The notes below the pieces were generated by a model. The model ran no database searches, was not told the DNA's origin, and worked only from the letters and a program-made list of their open reading frames with translations. A stretch of DNA of 64,000 bases from Ariolimax columbianus (taxonomy: Eukaryota; Mollusca; Gastropoda; Stylommatophora; Arionidae). This document shows, piece after piece, positions 12,200 through 22,535 of the stretch; position 1 is the first letter of the stretch, and each line of letters begins with the position of its first letter. The position numbers and the translations under genes are program-made. The stretch lies in the NCBI GenBank assembly GCA_036924085.1, contig JAVGWX010000005.1, positions 38,579,483 through 38,643,482 on the forward strand. Reading direction: 5' to 3'.

Positions 12200-12578
12200 T
12201 TTTACTGGAGTGGTCCGTCGGTGTGTATGACAAGCACAAGAATACCAGCAGTGCCCAGCAGAGAGCAGGTCATAAGAAGCACTAGCTGTGTGACATGACA
12301 TAGTTAGGTGGTACTAAGAGCCGCATAGATGGCGTATAACAGGCTGAGGGCCTAATCTTATCTAGTGTTTGAGTCTATTAAGATGGACTCGCAGATGGGT
12401 TAACCAGGCTCCGCTGCACTTACTACAACACAGCAGAGCAATAAGCTGCTAGAACCTATCCCGATAAACATGAAATCATGTCCCCGACTATTTCCAGATC
12501 ACGACAGATGTGTGAGCACCACAGGTGCATCTGCCTCTGTAGAAGTGCAGATCGACCAAGACTATGACATCCATCCAC
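12200..12578 (-). repeat. R1 dispersed repeat, copy 2 (inverted)
   Basis: The reverse complement aligns end to end with R1 at 1757-2130 and 12780-13155: TCTGCACTTCTACAGAGGCA, GCTGTGTTGTAG, CAGCCTGTTATACGCCATCT, CACCTAACTATG, GCTTCTTATGACC and TATTCTTGTGCTTGTC appear in order. It lies about 200 bp from copy 3 in opposite orientation, so the pair could fold into a long hairpin. Confidence 0.75.
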
Positions 12579-12779
12579 AGCCAGAACGTTTATTGACCTT
12601 ATGCGGGTTGTCCACGCGTTTTCATATGCGTGCCTTTGTGCGACACCATTCTAAAGGGAAGATGTTAGAACGGACAGATGCCAGCGTCCAATAGTAATAC
12701 AACTTGTTGCCCATCGCTAGCGAATACGATCACAACACCTGACATGTCCTGCATTATATTTTCATTTCCTTGTAGATTT
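12579..12779. other. Spacer between inverted R1 copies
   Basis: About 200 bp with no recognised feature, forming the loop of the R1 inverted pair. Confidence 0.5.
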
Positions 12780-13155
12780 GTGTCTTATTAGTTTTTAGTC
12801 GACCTGCACTTCTACAGTGGCATATGCCCCAGTGCACGTTCCAGCTGTGGTATGAATTAGATTTAGTCGGGTAAAGGATGTCCTGCTTAGCGGGCTAGGC
12901 TTGAGCAGCTTAATACTCCTTTGCGTTAGGTAGTTAACCGATGTGCGAGTTTATCCTAATGAACTCAAATACTAGAAAAAAGTAGACCCGCAGCCAACAG
13001 GTGAGTTCTATGCCGCTCTAAACACACTATCTAACCATGACAGGTGGTATGCCATGTCCCACAATTAGTCGCCTATTACGATATGCTCCCTGTGAGGCAG
13101 TGGCGCAATTCTTGTCCTTGTCCACAAAGATCCCGCCGGCAAGCATTCGGGTTTG
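12780..13155 (+). repeat. R1 dispersed repeat, copy 3
   Basis: Shares with copy 1 ACCTGCACTTCTACAG, GTCCTGCTTAGCGGGCTAGG, AGACCCGCAGCC, CTAACCATGACAGG, AATTAGTCGCCTATTACGA and ATTCTTGTCCTTGTCC. It is followed within 20 bp by the AT run at 13174. Confidence 0.75.
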
Positions 13156-13173
13156 TGTCTTGCTGTAATTTGC

Positions 13174-13297
<124 letters not shown>

Positions 13298-13299
13298 AT

Positions 13300-13720
13300 G
13301 AAATGAAACTGGACCTAACTGCACCAAGTGAACATATGTACGATGCATACGATGACGTCACTTCTGATGTAAACAGCACATACAAGCCGTCAAGTTTGCA
13401 GAATGTAATTCTCCTCCGACACATACCTTCCTCAGTAGATCGTTGAAAACATGGCGTGTGTGATACGGAACCCGTTAAGAGTTGAACATCGAGCGGTGAA
13501 TCGGTGAAGAATGTCGACCCGTTGACATTCATTGCAGAATGCGGGCAGTATTTGGTGACAAAGTGTAGCGAACGTAAGCTCCGGCGACGGTCCACCCAAA
13601 TTGCTTCATCATTTATGGTGATATCATCTTCTGACGCAACAGTATGCGCCTGACCTGGTCTCGGCATATCTTTCGTTAGCTCACGTCGTTCTTTAAACAT
13701 CTTTGTTCGGTCCTTTACTG
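13300..13720 (-). pseudogene. Possible mariner-like transposase N-terminal fragment
   Basis: The minus-strand frame starting near 13700 reads [20 protein letters not shown] followed by [20 protein letters not shown]. This resembles the helix-turn-helix linker of mariner/SETMAR-type transposases (FKxGRxxxxDxPRPGQ, then DRRxTxRxL). The rest of the frame has no recognised motif, and the catalytic DDD domain is absent. Match rests on about 45 residues by eye, so it is tentative. It abuts the RNase H LINE tail at 13725. Confidence 0.4.
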
Positions 13721-13724
13721 TTGT

Positions 13725-14100
13725 CTTCGACGCACTTATTGAGCTTATTTAGCTTGATCTCTCTCCTGGACCAGACTGCCTCCCTTTATTCTGTACAAAT
13801 AGGACAGTCCTGCGGGATACTGTCTTGCGTTTGCTTGGGTGCTCCATAATCGAACGAGGCGGTGTTGCTGAGGCTCATTTTGTAAGTTGGACTTTGAATC
13901 AGAAATGTCCCGTTCAGAGTCTGAAGATCTTTGCAAAGCGTATTTCTGGCTGTTATTCTTTGTGTGGTCTCATCATTCCGTCGTCGCAAATCATTTGATG
14001 AATGTCTTTGCTTCTTGATAGTTATGCGGATGGCGAGTCTGTGAGATACCAATTCTGGCTTTTACGAGCTCATCTGCTTTTGCGGTACCAATGATCTCAC
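13725..14100 (-). mobile_element. I-like LINE, post-RNase H tail
   Basis: On the minus strand: CEIIGTAKADELVKA (counterpart of CDIxGNEKADxLAKAG, the last RNase H motif) near 14095-14050, then TYQEAKTLIK-like sequence, NLQNEPQQHRLVRLW, and in another frame FDYGAPKQTQDSIPQDCPIC followed by RREI. This is the C-terminal tail (CxCGxxxQTxxHxLxxCP) that follows RNase H in I-like LINEs; the same layout is seen at 35212-35540. Multiple shifts and a stop. Only the 3' end of the element is present. Confidence 0.65.
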
Positions 14101-14344
14101 AGTAGTTTTTTGTTTATTGTGTTTGATTTTGTGTGGGGTAGGATGGTGGGTGGGGGTTAGGGGTGTCTGGGGGTAAGGGGGAGGAGAAGACAGCAATCAA
14201 ATGTTGTATTTTATATTGTGTGAGAGTCTATTGTATTCGGGGCTTTGAGATGAACTACGCTTCTGGAGTCTGTTAGAATTACTTATTTCCTTGTAGTTGT
14301 GTTTTGGTTGAAAAGAATCATTGTTTTCTTAAACTTTATAACTA

Positions 14345-15100
14345 GCCATATGACTGATAAACCAGCAGATATGGTCAAATGGAGAGACATGCTCAGACAA
14401 CCTTACAACCAGTCTTAGGACTGTTCAATCCGAAGATATGGTCAAATGGAGACATGCTTATACAACCTTACAACCAGTTTTAGGGCTGTTCAATCCGAGG
14501 ATATGGTCAAATGGAGAGATATGTTCAGACAACCTTACAACCATTCGTATGACTGATCAACCAGAAGATATGGTCAAATGGAGAGACATGTTCAGACAAC
14601 CTTACAACCAGTCTTAGGGCTGTTCAATCCGATGACATGGTCAAATGGAGAGACATGCTCAGACAACCTTACAACCAGTCTTAGGGCTGTTCAATCCGGT
14701 GATATGGTAAAATGGAGAGACATGCTCAGACAACGTTACAACCAGTCGAATGACTGAATAACCAGAAGATATGGTCAAATGGAGAGACATGTTCAGACAA
14801 CCTTACAACCAGTCTTAGGGCTGTTCAATCCGATGACATGGTCAAATGGAGAGACATGCTCAGACAACCTTACAACCAGTCTTAGGGCTGTTCAATCCGA
14901 TGATATGGTAAAATGGAGAGACATGCTCAGACAACGTTACAACCAGTCGAATGACTGAATAACCAGAAGATATGGTAAAATGGAGAGACATGTTCAGACA
15001 ACCTTACAACCAGTATTAGGACTGACCTACTAAAGGATATTATCAAATGGAGAGACATGTTCAGACAACCTTACAACCAGTCTTAAGACTGACCAACCAT
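14345..15100. repeat. 67-bp minisatellite, about 11 units
   Basis: Units contain ATATGGTCAAATGGAGAGAC and CAACCTTACAACCAGTC. Two unit classes differ in the last third: TTAGGGCTGTTCAATCCGAT versus GAATGACTGAATAACCAGAA. They recur in an interspersed order, which suggests amplification of multi-unit blocks. Confidence 0.93.
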
Positions 15101-15149
15101 ATGATGAATGATGATGCTGAAACATGATCTTATCGAACCTTTGGCAACA

Positions 15150-15237
15150 CACACATACACACACACACACACACACATGCACACATTAACTGGCACACAC
15201 ATACACTCACAAACACACACCCACACACAAACACGCA
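15150..15237. repeat. (CA)n-rich simple repeat
   Basis: CACACA run interrupted by TGCACACATTAACTGG and similar short segments. Confidence 0.9.
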
Positions 15238-15329
15238 TAGACCCATTTATATCGCCGATTAGTCTTGGCCACTGTACTCATATAGCTGCAGGGGCCTAAC
15301 TAATCTTGTTGATCTCAAACTACTCGAGA

Positions 15330-15655
15330 GTGTTAGCGATTTCATTATTTCAGGGCAAAGACTTCCTGAGACTGTTAGATATATCATTATAATATGTCAG
15401 AATTCCGGAGACTGTTATATATGTCATTATAATATGTCAGACTTCCTGACATTTTTAGATTTAATTAAATTGTGCCTCAAACTGCCAGAAATTGTTATAG
15501 ATTTCATTATTTCGTGTCTCAGACTTCCTGATATTGTTACAGATTTTATTGTAGTAGGTCTCAGATTGCCTGAGAGTGTTCGAGATGTACTTGCATTATA
15601 TTTCAGGCTGTCAGAGAGTGTTATATATTTTATTGTACAAAGTCTATGTCTGTAT
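15330..15655. repeat. 43-bp diverged minisatellite, about 7 units
   Basis: Units of CAGACTTCCTGAGACTGTTA plus AGATTTCATTATAATATGTCT, spaced 42-43 bp (near 15481, 15524, 15566). Divergence between units is high, so it is an old array. Confidence 0.75.
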
Positions 15656-16015
15656 GAGAGAACCACATTATTTCATTGCAATCCTAGCTTTCATAATAAA
15701 CGGAATTACCGTTTTTTTTCAACTCGGTAGACATGAATTTTCTGGGACTGAGTTAGTTCTTAGTCTAAGAGCCAGGCACCTGATTCACCTTGCTACTTTG
15801 AAAACTTACATCGCAAGTGTCTCAATTAAAACAACAATTAAATCACATGTACCCGTATTGAAAACCCCGACTACACAATCTACAGTAATTATCTTCTTTA
15901 ATAAGCGATACCTTCGGATAACTGATGATGTCTTGGCAACACTTATACTGAATAATCCGGTTATACAAGACAGAACCATCCATTAACCGGGTAGAAATGA
16001 GTTGTAAATACTTAT
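15656..16015. other. Unassigned spacer
   Basis: No gene or repeat recognised. Confidence 0.45.
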
Positions 16016-16019
16016 AACC

Positions 16020-16335
16020 ACACTTAGAATGAAAGAATGCTGGTGTACGCTTATAAACATAATGGATGAACTACAGCTATGTACTATGATTTGCAGTGAT
16101 GAAATTGGACCACGACTGGCAACACTGATAGGTTTCTCATAAAAACTGGAGTGAAACAAGGTTCCAGTATGTCACCTATGTTGTTTGGTTTAGCTTTCGA
16201 TCGCGTTATGATATGTTCCTACCGGATATCCTGGCATCAAATGGATCGATGCAATGATTCTGAGGGGGTCTTGATTTCAAATCTGACCTTTGCCTCTTGA
16301 GTTCTACTACTGGAAAAGCGCAACATAAATTAATC
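16020..16335 (+). mobile_element. LINE reverse transcriptase fragment
   Basis: The plus strand encodes FLIKTGVKQGSSMSPMLFGL then AFDRVM near 16130-16210, matching the TGVRQGCxLSPxLFxxxxDWVM block of RTE-like RT, and further on VLISNLTFA, a decayed counterpart of LxDLxFADD where the aspartates are gone (about 16270-16295). Short, stop-containing and without the rest of RT. Confidence 0.7.
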
Positions 16336-16619
16336 GATTCTGTCGAATATTATTCTGACGCTATGACGCCAGCCATGACCTACTATAGATCTATTACAGT
16401 TGGCCATTCGCCAGCCTAATATCACTAACATACACATTAGAAGTAACGAATACGTTTGAGATGTTCATGGATGTACACGAATACATGCCACTCGACAAAC
16501 TTGCAACATGCAGGGCATATTCTCATTTTATCTGCAGGTAGCTTTACACCTAGAAAAGAGCACACACTTTAGAATTACATCACATTAACGACCAGGAGAC
16601 TCATAATTAAAATTACAAT

Positions 16620-16925
16620 TAAAACAATATGACATAGAGTGCAGTAGCAACAGATGCAGAAACAGCATACACAAATTAAAAGAGAGATCCTGAAGTACAA
16701 GAAACAATACATTTTGGACACGTATAGCAGAATAGAAGCGTTACAAAAACAAGGGAAACATGACACTCGTTCAAATAAAATCAAAATACTTACCAGCGAT
16801 GTCAAGCCGAAACAGATGGCAGTGCACTATTAGAAAGCAATAATATACTGGAGAGATGGAATGACTTTTGCAGAAAAATGTATGAAAACACGGGAGACAG
16901 CTATTACACAGGAACCCATAATCCC
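16620..16925 (+). mobile_element. LINE endonuclease-RT linker fragment
   Basis: A plus-strand frame reads KREILKYKKQYILDTYSRIE, ALQKQGKHDTRS, KIKILTSDVK, then in a second frame LLESNNILERWNDFCRKMYE. This is the linker before RT in RTE-like LINEs (compare RKVRREIRKDKGRYIVETCK and DILNRYREYCRTMY at 40600-40400, minus). One frameshift and no flanking domains. Confidence 0.65.
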
Positions 16926-18300
16926 TCTTTTAATTCGTGAATAAGGTGAGAAGCAATTTTCCACTAAAATGCACGACAGATCCAAAAAGATTTTTCGCAT
17001 GCAGCCTTAGAATATCCATGACGCTAAGACATTTATATTTTTTAGTTCATAGATGTTAAAACATTTGCGCATCTGCGAATTTTTTTTATCTTTAAGGACC
17101 ATTACAAAGAAATCGCATTACATTTAAGATTTTACAGCACGGAACTGAATTTTTCAACATTTTGTTCATAGACGAATCACCTTAATGGTTTAATAGATCA
17201 ATTGATTGTTTGTGTTGCCCTGTATGTACAATTGTAAAAATGGCACCAGTATGCAACAGGTAGTACAGCTCGTCGGTCACCCTTAGACCTCTAAGGTTGT
17301 ATCAACTGCGCAGCTAATTTTATGTTGTGTAACGCATTTGAATATATTGCAATATATATGTTGCTATTGTGTGTACACCGAATTGTTTTGATAAATATAC
17401 TGTAACTCATTCAAGTCTGCTAATGAGTATGTGAACAAAAGAATATATTCATCATTCGATTCTGTCGATTCAAAATGGTTGATAATTGTTATTGGCTGGA
17501 CAAATTGTAATACATCGTCTTGCCAGTACCGATTTTATTCCCGGAGCACATGTTCAACACACTTCTTCCAGAACTGATATTCTATTTTTGAATAGTTCTC
17601 ACTTGTCAACCATTCAACATCACAGTTTGTAAATGTCCTGTTTTGTTCTGCGACGTTTCCTTTGACTTTTAGCCCACACAAGCTCGTATATTAATTTTAG
17701 TTTCCAGAGAGTTACAAGTTGATTTTTCGTCAACAGTTTCAATATCTCCCGTTTTATGACTTATCTGTTAAAATCGTTAAATTGACTTGACCTTCCGTGT
17801 TTGATATGAGTGCACTGTGAGTCATGCACAAGAGAACGGTAAAAGGATGACCTGTACAGACAAAACGCCGCTTGTATTCGTTTTTCTGGGTCATGAAAAT
17901 CGCAATATAATTTACCCATCTTAGATTCCCTGCGGAAGAACTGTTATAGTACAACGGTAAACTTCTGAATTTTTATTAATGTACACCTCAAACTCAATTT
18001 GAAATTGACATCAGTGTAAGTTTTGTAAAAGCAACTATATGCCACAATAACCACACCTCAAACTCGAGAGACAATGGACTTCGCGCTAGAGAGGGAGCAG
18101 TCAGTTGATGTCTTTGCTTTTGCCGCACACGTTTGGAGTCTACATTTTGACTCATCTTGTCTTCCCCTGCCTGTAGACCAACACACTAAGCCTGCCTCCA
18201 GCCAGGTCTGTTATTGGCAAGTTCCTCCCATTTGCAGGTGTTCATATCCAACGCCATTAGGTCACGCATTTTTCCAAATACATCATTTCCAAATATAGTA
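16926..18300 (-). mobile_element. LINE copy B: C-terminal tail plus downstream region, inverted relative to copy A
   Basis: Minus strand from about 18290: CVGLQAGEDKMSQN with LALDMNTCKWEELANNR-type sequence, the C-terminal tail also found at 19140-19330 on the plus strand. After about 280 bp of sequence private to this copy, 17760-16960 aligns to 19380-20130 as an inverted repeat (for example ATATCCATGACGCTA near 17018 and its complement near 20072). The shared block includes a reading frame at 17760-17364, listed separately. Copy B is 5' truncated at about 18290. Confidence 0.75.
17364..17760 (-). pseudogene. Unrecognised conserved reading frame, copy B
   Basis: Minus strand: VIKREILKLLTKNQL, LWKLKLIYELVWAK, QRKRRRTKQDIYKL, then after one frameshift VEWLTSENYSKIEYQFWKKC, VEHVLRE-stop-NRYWQDDVL, FESTESNDEYILLFTYSLA, DLNELQYIYQNNSVYTQ and a TAG stop (17366-17364). 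The plus-strand copy at 19382-19757 keeps the same residues and ends at the same TAG. Differences are conservative (Asn/Asp, Gln/Glu, Ile/Phe), as for sequence once under coding selection. About 130 residues, charged and Trp/Tyr-rich, no membrane segment. I recognise no family. It could be an extra LINE-encoded segment or a captured sequence. One internal stop and one shift. Confidence 0.5.
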
Positions 18301-18425
18301 TTATAGTCCGTCTTTTAATTAATAAACAAGGTCCGATGCAATTTTCTACTTAGATGCATGTCAGATCCAAACGAGTTTTCGCATGCAGTTTTTTAATATC
18401 CATGACATTATAGAAATATTGTTTT
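18301..18425 (-). repeat. Third copy of the LINE copy A/B terminal segment
   Basis: This ~120 bp matches 16920-17040 in direct orientation (CTTTTAATT, GATCCAAA, TTTTCGCATGCAG, ATATCCATGACAT) and 20050-20130 in inverse. It abuts the truncated start of copy B, so it may be the 3' end of another minus-strand insertion placed head-to-tail. Confidence 0.65.
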
Positions 18426-18479
18426 CTTTAAGAAATGTTATGTATTTTGAAATATGTATTCATTAGTCTATATTAAAAG

Positions 18480-20135
18480 CAAACGCAGTGTCATTCGGGA
18501 TATACTCTTCGCAGACGATGCTGCCCTGGTCGACCACACGGAAGCCGAATTACATATCCTCATTAATAGATTGGCAAAATATTGTAATCTGTTTTGACTC
18601 ATCATCAGCGCACAAAATAAAAAAGGTGATGGCTCAGGGCACAGCTCCTCCAGACATTGTCTTAAACGATAAAAACTTGAAAGTAGTAAATCGAACTACC
18701 TCGGATCTATCATCTCCGACAAATTTTCACTGGTACGAATGTGCAGAAGCAATTAGTAATGGCCCCATCAGCACCTGCCAGGCTCTCACAGAGAGTGTGG
18801 AATACCATAATGCTGACCATCTACACAAAGGTTGCTGTGTACAGATCTTCGGTTATTAGTACCCTACTCTATGACAGCGAAACATGGACTCTGAATGTCT
18901 CTCATGAAAAAAGGCGAAATGCTTTTTATAAGCTATGCCTGAGACGCATACTTGAGATTTCATGGAGTGACAGAGGAACTAAGAGCGACGTATTGAATCG
19001 TGCAATGATTGCCAGTTTAGTTACGATCATCAGCAAGTGCCGCTTGCGGTGGCTTGGTTAGGTGTGCAAAATGGAGGATGGACAAATGATACGGAGAGCT
19101 GACCTTTGCTAAACGTAAAAAAGATATAACCTTCCTCCGCTACAAATATGTTTGCAAGCGTGATCTGAAGGCGTTAAATATGAACACCTGCAAATGGGAG
19201 AAATTTGCCAAAGACAGACTTTTTTAGAGGCAGTCTGTGTGTGTAGGTCTGCAGGCAGGGGAAGACACGATGAGTCAAAATGCACACTCCAAACGTGTGC
19301 GCCAAAAGCAAGAACAACAACTAACTACTCCCTACGACCAAGCAAAGAAGGAAAAAGAAATGTGACGTATTCAACAAAGATGTCATGAAGCGAGAGATAT
19401 TGAAACTGTTGACGAATAATCAACTTCGGAAACTAAAATTAACATTTCAGCTTGTGTGGGCTAAACTCAAAGGTCAAGTTGCCACACCGTGTAGAAAATT
19501 TAAAATGTGTATTGTTGAAGTACTCACACGTGAGTAGCTTTCAAAAATAGACATTCAGTGAAGTGTGTTGAATATGTGCGCCGGGAAGAAGAACAATACT
19601 GGCAACAGGACGTATTATAATTTGTCCAGTAACAATTATCAACCTCTTTGAATCGACAGATTCGGATGATTAGTATCATCTTTTCTGGTCATACTGATTA
19701 GCAGACTTGGATGAATTAGAGTATTTTTATCAAAACAATTAGATGTACATACAATAGCAACAAATACATTGCAATATTCAAATGCATTACGCAACATACA
19801 ATTAGCTGCGCATTTGAAACAGGTGACCGAAGGGCTGTACTAACTTCTGCATATGGGTGACATTCTTACGATAGTGCATAAAGGGTAACACAATCAACAT
19901 ATATAGATATTACGGAGATACGCAAATGAACAAAATGCTGAGAAATTCAGTTGCGAACTATAACATCTCAAATGTAATGTAATTTGTTTGCAAAATTATT
20001 AAACGATCAAAAGAATTTGGAATTGGGCAAATTCCTCAATATCTACGGACTAAATAATATCAGTGTTGTAGCGTCATGGATATTCGAAGGCTGCATGGGA
20101 AAACTCATTTGGATCTGACATGCAGTTTAAAAAAA
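18480..20135 (+). mobile_element. LINE copy A: RT palm to C-terminus plus downstream region
   Basis: Plus strand: ILFADDAALVDHTEAELHIL with intact FADD at 18508-18519, then frame changes, YLGSIISD-like sequence near 18700, TKVAVYRSSVISTLLYDSET (family LLYGSETW) near 18830-18890, CLRRILEISWSDRGTKSDVL near 18935-18990, CRLRWLG near 19040, and the tail YVCKRDLKALNMNTCKWEKF, CVGLQAGEDTMSQN to about 19360. The region 19380-20130 is the mate of the inverted copy B. At least four disruptions. The endonuclease and RT N-terminus are missing. RTE-like by its C-terminal blocks; the usual terminal Cys/His finger was not found. Confidence 0.85.
19382..19757 (+). pseudogene. Unrecognised conserved reading frame, copy A
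   Basis: Plus-strand mate of 17760-17364: VMKREILKLLTNNQL, LKLTFQLVWAK, KCVEYVRREEEQYWQQDVL, FESTDSDD-stop-YHLFWSY, LADLDELEYFYQNN, then the shared TAG at 19755-19757. Upstream in the same frame it reads KKKCDVFNKD, possibly part of the same product. It carries more damage than copy B (several stops and small deletions). It begins just after the LINE C-terminal tail on the same strand. Function unknown. Confidence 0.5.
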
Positions 20136-20345
20136 AATCCTCGAAGCCCTCCCTGGAAACGGGTTGATGTCATAGCAGCATGGCTAAACGAGGGTAGCGA
20201 TCGACGTCAATATCCGCAGTAGTGAGCGACACGCAGATGGAGACAAGCATAGCACGACAACGTGAACAACCTTGCTCTACCTTCATCAGTACTTTCGTGA
20301 TGTGAAGGAAGCTACGACAATCCGCCATTAAACGGCTTTTTAAGG
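20136..20345 (+). repeat. R2 dispersed repeat, copy 1
   Basis: Matches 28290-28520 in order: TTCCTGGAAACG-like start, GGCAGC, CTAACGAGG, GATCGACGT, GCAGTAGTGA, CGTGATGTG and GCGCACGAAAGA-like end. About 210 bp, no open frame, origin unknown. It sits directly after the end of LINE copy A. Confidence 0.55.
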
Positions 20346-20384
20346 TCGCACAAAAGACTAACCCTACTCATTGTTAGAATTCAA

Positions 20385-21310
20385 CAACAACAACAACCCG
20401 CACTTTGCAGGAAGTTTTGGCACGGTGCAATATGGCCGAGATCATAGACAAGATCTCTGTATGTACCCAATAAAGGCGATTTGAGACAATGCACCAAGTA
20501 TCGAACCATCGTTGCTATAGTCATGACAGAAAATGTCTTCTTAAAGCTGCTTGAAAAAAAAACTCAATGAGAAGGTCTAATAAGCATAGGCAGGGTTTAG
20601 AAAAGGTAAGGACACAAGAAATCACATCCTCAACATAAGAAATATAGAAACATGCGGAGAGTACAATGTTGACGTACACACTAGCTTTAGAGATTACACG
20701 ATAGAGTTAGACTGATTTCCAAACCAAGCGTCGTGGGACATAATGAGAGACATGCGGTTCCAAAAACACTTCATTCAATTGATCGAATCACAATACGAGT
20801 AACAACAAGCTGCGGTTAAATAATGGGGAAACCTCAGACTGGATCGAAGTTCATAAAGGCGAAAGAAAGGGGTGCACACTTGACCGTTATCTATTATATA
20901 CATTTGCTGAATCTGTAATTAAGAAAGTCAAAAACTATGAGAATGATGACAAGTTCCAGCCATTAACAATCGGTGGGAACGAAATACCAGAGCTCAGATC
21001 AGCAGATGACACAGTTGTTCTATCAACATGCGCTGAGGGACTGGAACGGATGATCCTGTCGGTAAAACAACACAGCGAAAACCAACATCTATACCTGAAT
21101 ATAAATAAAACCAAACCTGAAGTTATTCTAGAGTAGCAGAACATTTAGAAGAAAGTCACAGGTTTTGAGTACATTGGCTCAATTTTTAAGCGACAATGGA
21201 GATCGCCTGAATGAAGTCAGGAGAAACATGGCTATGGTAATGCTGAAGTTGAATACAATGAGAAACTTGTGGCAAAAACATATGCGACGTGTTTGGCGCT
21301 TACAAGTACA
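20385..21310 (+). mobile_element. LINE reverse transcriptase fragment
   Basis: Plus strand in shifting frames: KGDLRQCTKYRTI (20475-20515), LLEKK, EYNVDV-like sequence near 20665, WDIMRDMRF-like sequence near 20735, LIESQYE near 20785, GETSDWIEVHKGERKGCTL near 20825-20885, FAESVIKKVKNYENDDKFQP, LTIGGNEIPELR and SADD at 20999-21010 (Tyr of YADD replaced by Ser, both aspartates kept), HSENQHLYLNINKTK (21070-21115), then FLSDNGDRLNEV and MLKLNTMRNLW to about 21275. Typical RT order 1-7 of a RTE-like LINE. The endonuclease and C-terminal domain are absent. Many shifts and stops. Confidence 0.85.
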
Positions 21311-21993
21311 TAATATTGATATACAAATATATACATGACGGAGTACATAGTGTCATGCGTTGTTGAATCTTCTACTTTAACATGTTTAGAAACATCTTAC
21401 GACTTGTCGTGAATGTGCCAACTGGCAACACACAAATTAAAGTCTAGGTAGGGCACTTTCAGATTCTACTAGAAAAATGATGTGTTAGTAACATGTTTCT
21501 CAAACAATAGAAGAGATACACCCTCGTTCACGGTTATATATGGTCGCTAGTCCAATAATCGAGAGAGGAGATTGCAAACTATTAAGTCAATTTGGCATTG
21601 GGTAGCTACAATATAATGTTTAGAGGTGTGCCCTTGTACAAATATCGCCTTACAACAAATAATGTAACACCAATCTTTAAACAAAATGTGTGTAAATCTG
21701 TTTACTGAACTGCTGTCACCAACAACAACAAGAACAACAACAGTTGATCCTTGACTTATTTTGCCATAGAGAACGCGTGCAATGCCATTGTTTGTCATGC
21801 TCGTTAATTGTTCCACATATAGCTGGAGAACATCGTTAACAGTATATTGTTTAAAAGGGCAGTTGTCAGTTTATTTCGTAATTAAAGGACAGCAGCAGAA
21901 CCTTCATGTAGTTCTCCATAAGTTAGTATTTACTATGTTAATACTATTTACCCATTTTCTTTTGAGATATCACAAATTTCAGTGTATACATTA

Positions 21994-22000
<7 letters not shown>
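21311..22000. other. Unassigned spacer
   Basis: No recognised gene. Contains short ACA-rich repeats near 21718-21742. Confidence 0.45.

Positions 22001-22086
<86 letters not shown>
22001..22086. repeat. (AT)n microsatellite
   Basis: About 43 uninterrupted AT units. Confidence 0.97.
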
Positions 22087-22088
<2 letters not shown>

Positions 22089-22311
22089 TTCAATGTGAAC
22101 TGCAACATTCAGAAATGCACTTTGTTCAAATAGTCTTCAATCTACAAAATAAATCGAATATGCAAGTACACTGCACACATAGCAGGTAGGGAGGCCGAGA
22201 TAGGCTGATCATGGATACAGGAAATGCATTTATGACCACATTAAAGATTAATGCAAGATGGATCTCAATTTGGCTGATTTCCAACGTAGCAGCATCACAG
22301 TGATCAGAAAT

Positions 22312-22535
22312 GACGGAGATTGTTACAAAAGGTCAGCGTCATCCCCTTGATAAAAGAAGGTAGAGATTGTTACAAGAGGTCAGGGTCATCGCCTTCATCA
22401 AAGAAGGTATAGATTGTTACAAAAAGTCATCACCTTGATCAAAGAAGGTAGATATTGTTATTAGAAGCCAGCGTAATCGCCTTGATCAAAGAAGGCAGAG
22501 CTTGTTACAAAATGTCAGCGCCATCACCTTGTAAC
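22312..22535. repeat. 52-bp minisatellite, about 4.5 units
   Basis: Units of AGATTGTTACAAAAGGTCAG plus CGTCATCGCCTTGATCAAAGAAGGT, spacing about 47-52 bp owing to small deletions. Confidence 0.85.

Noticed and set aside
20935..21144. Minus-strand 69-codon frame
   Set aside because: Antisense shadow of the RT frame that carries SADD on the plus strand.
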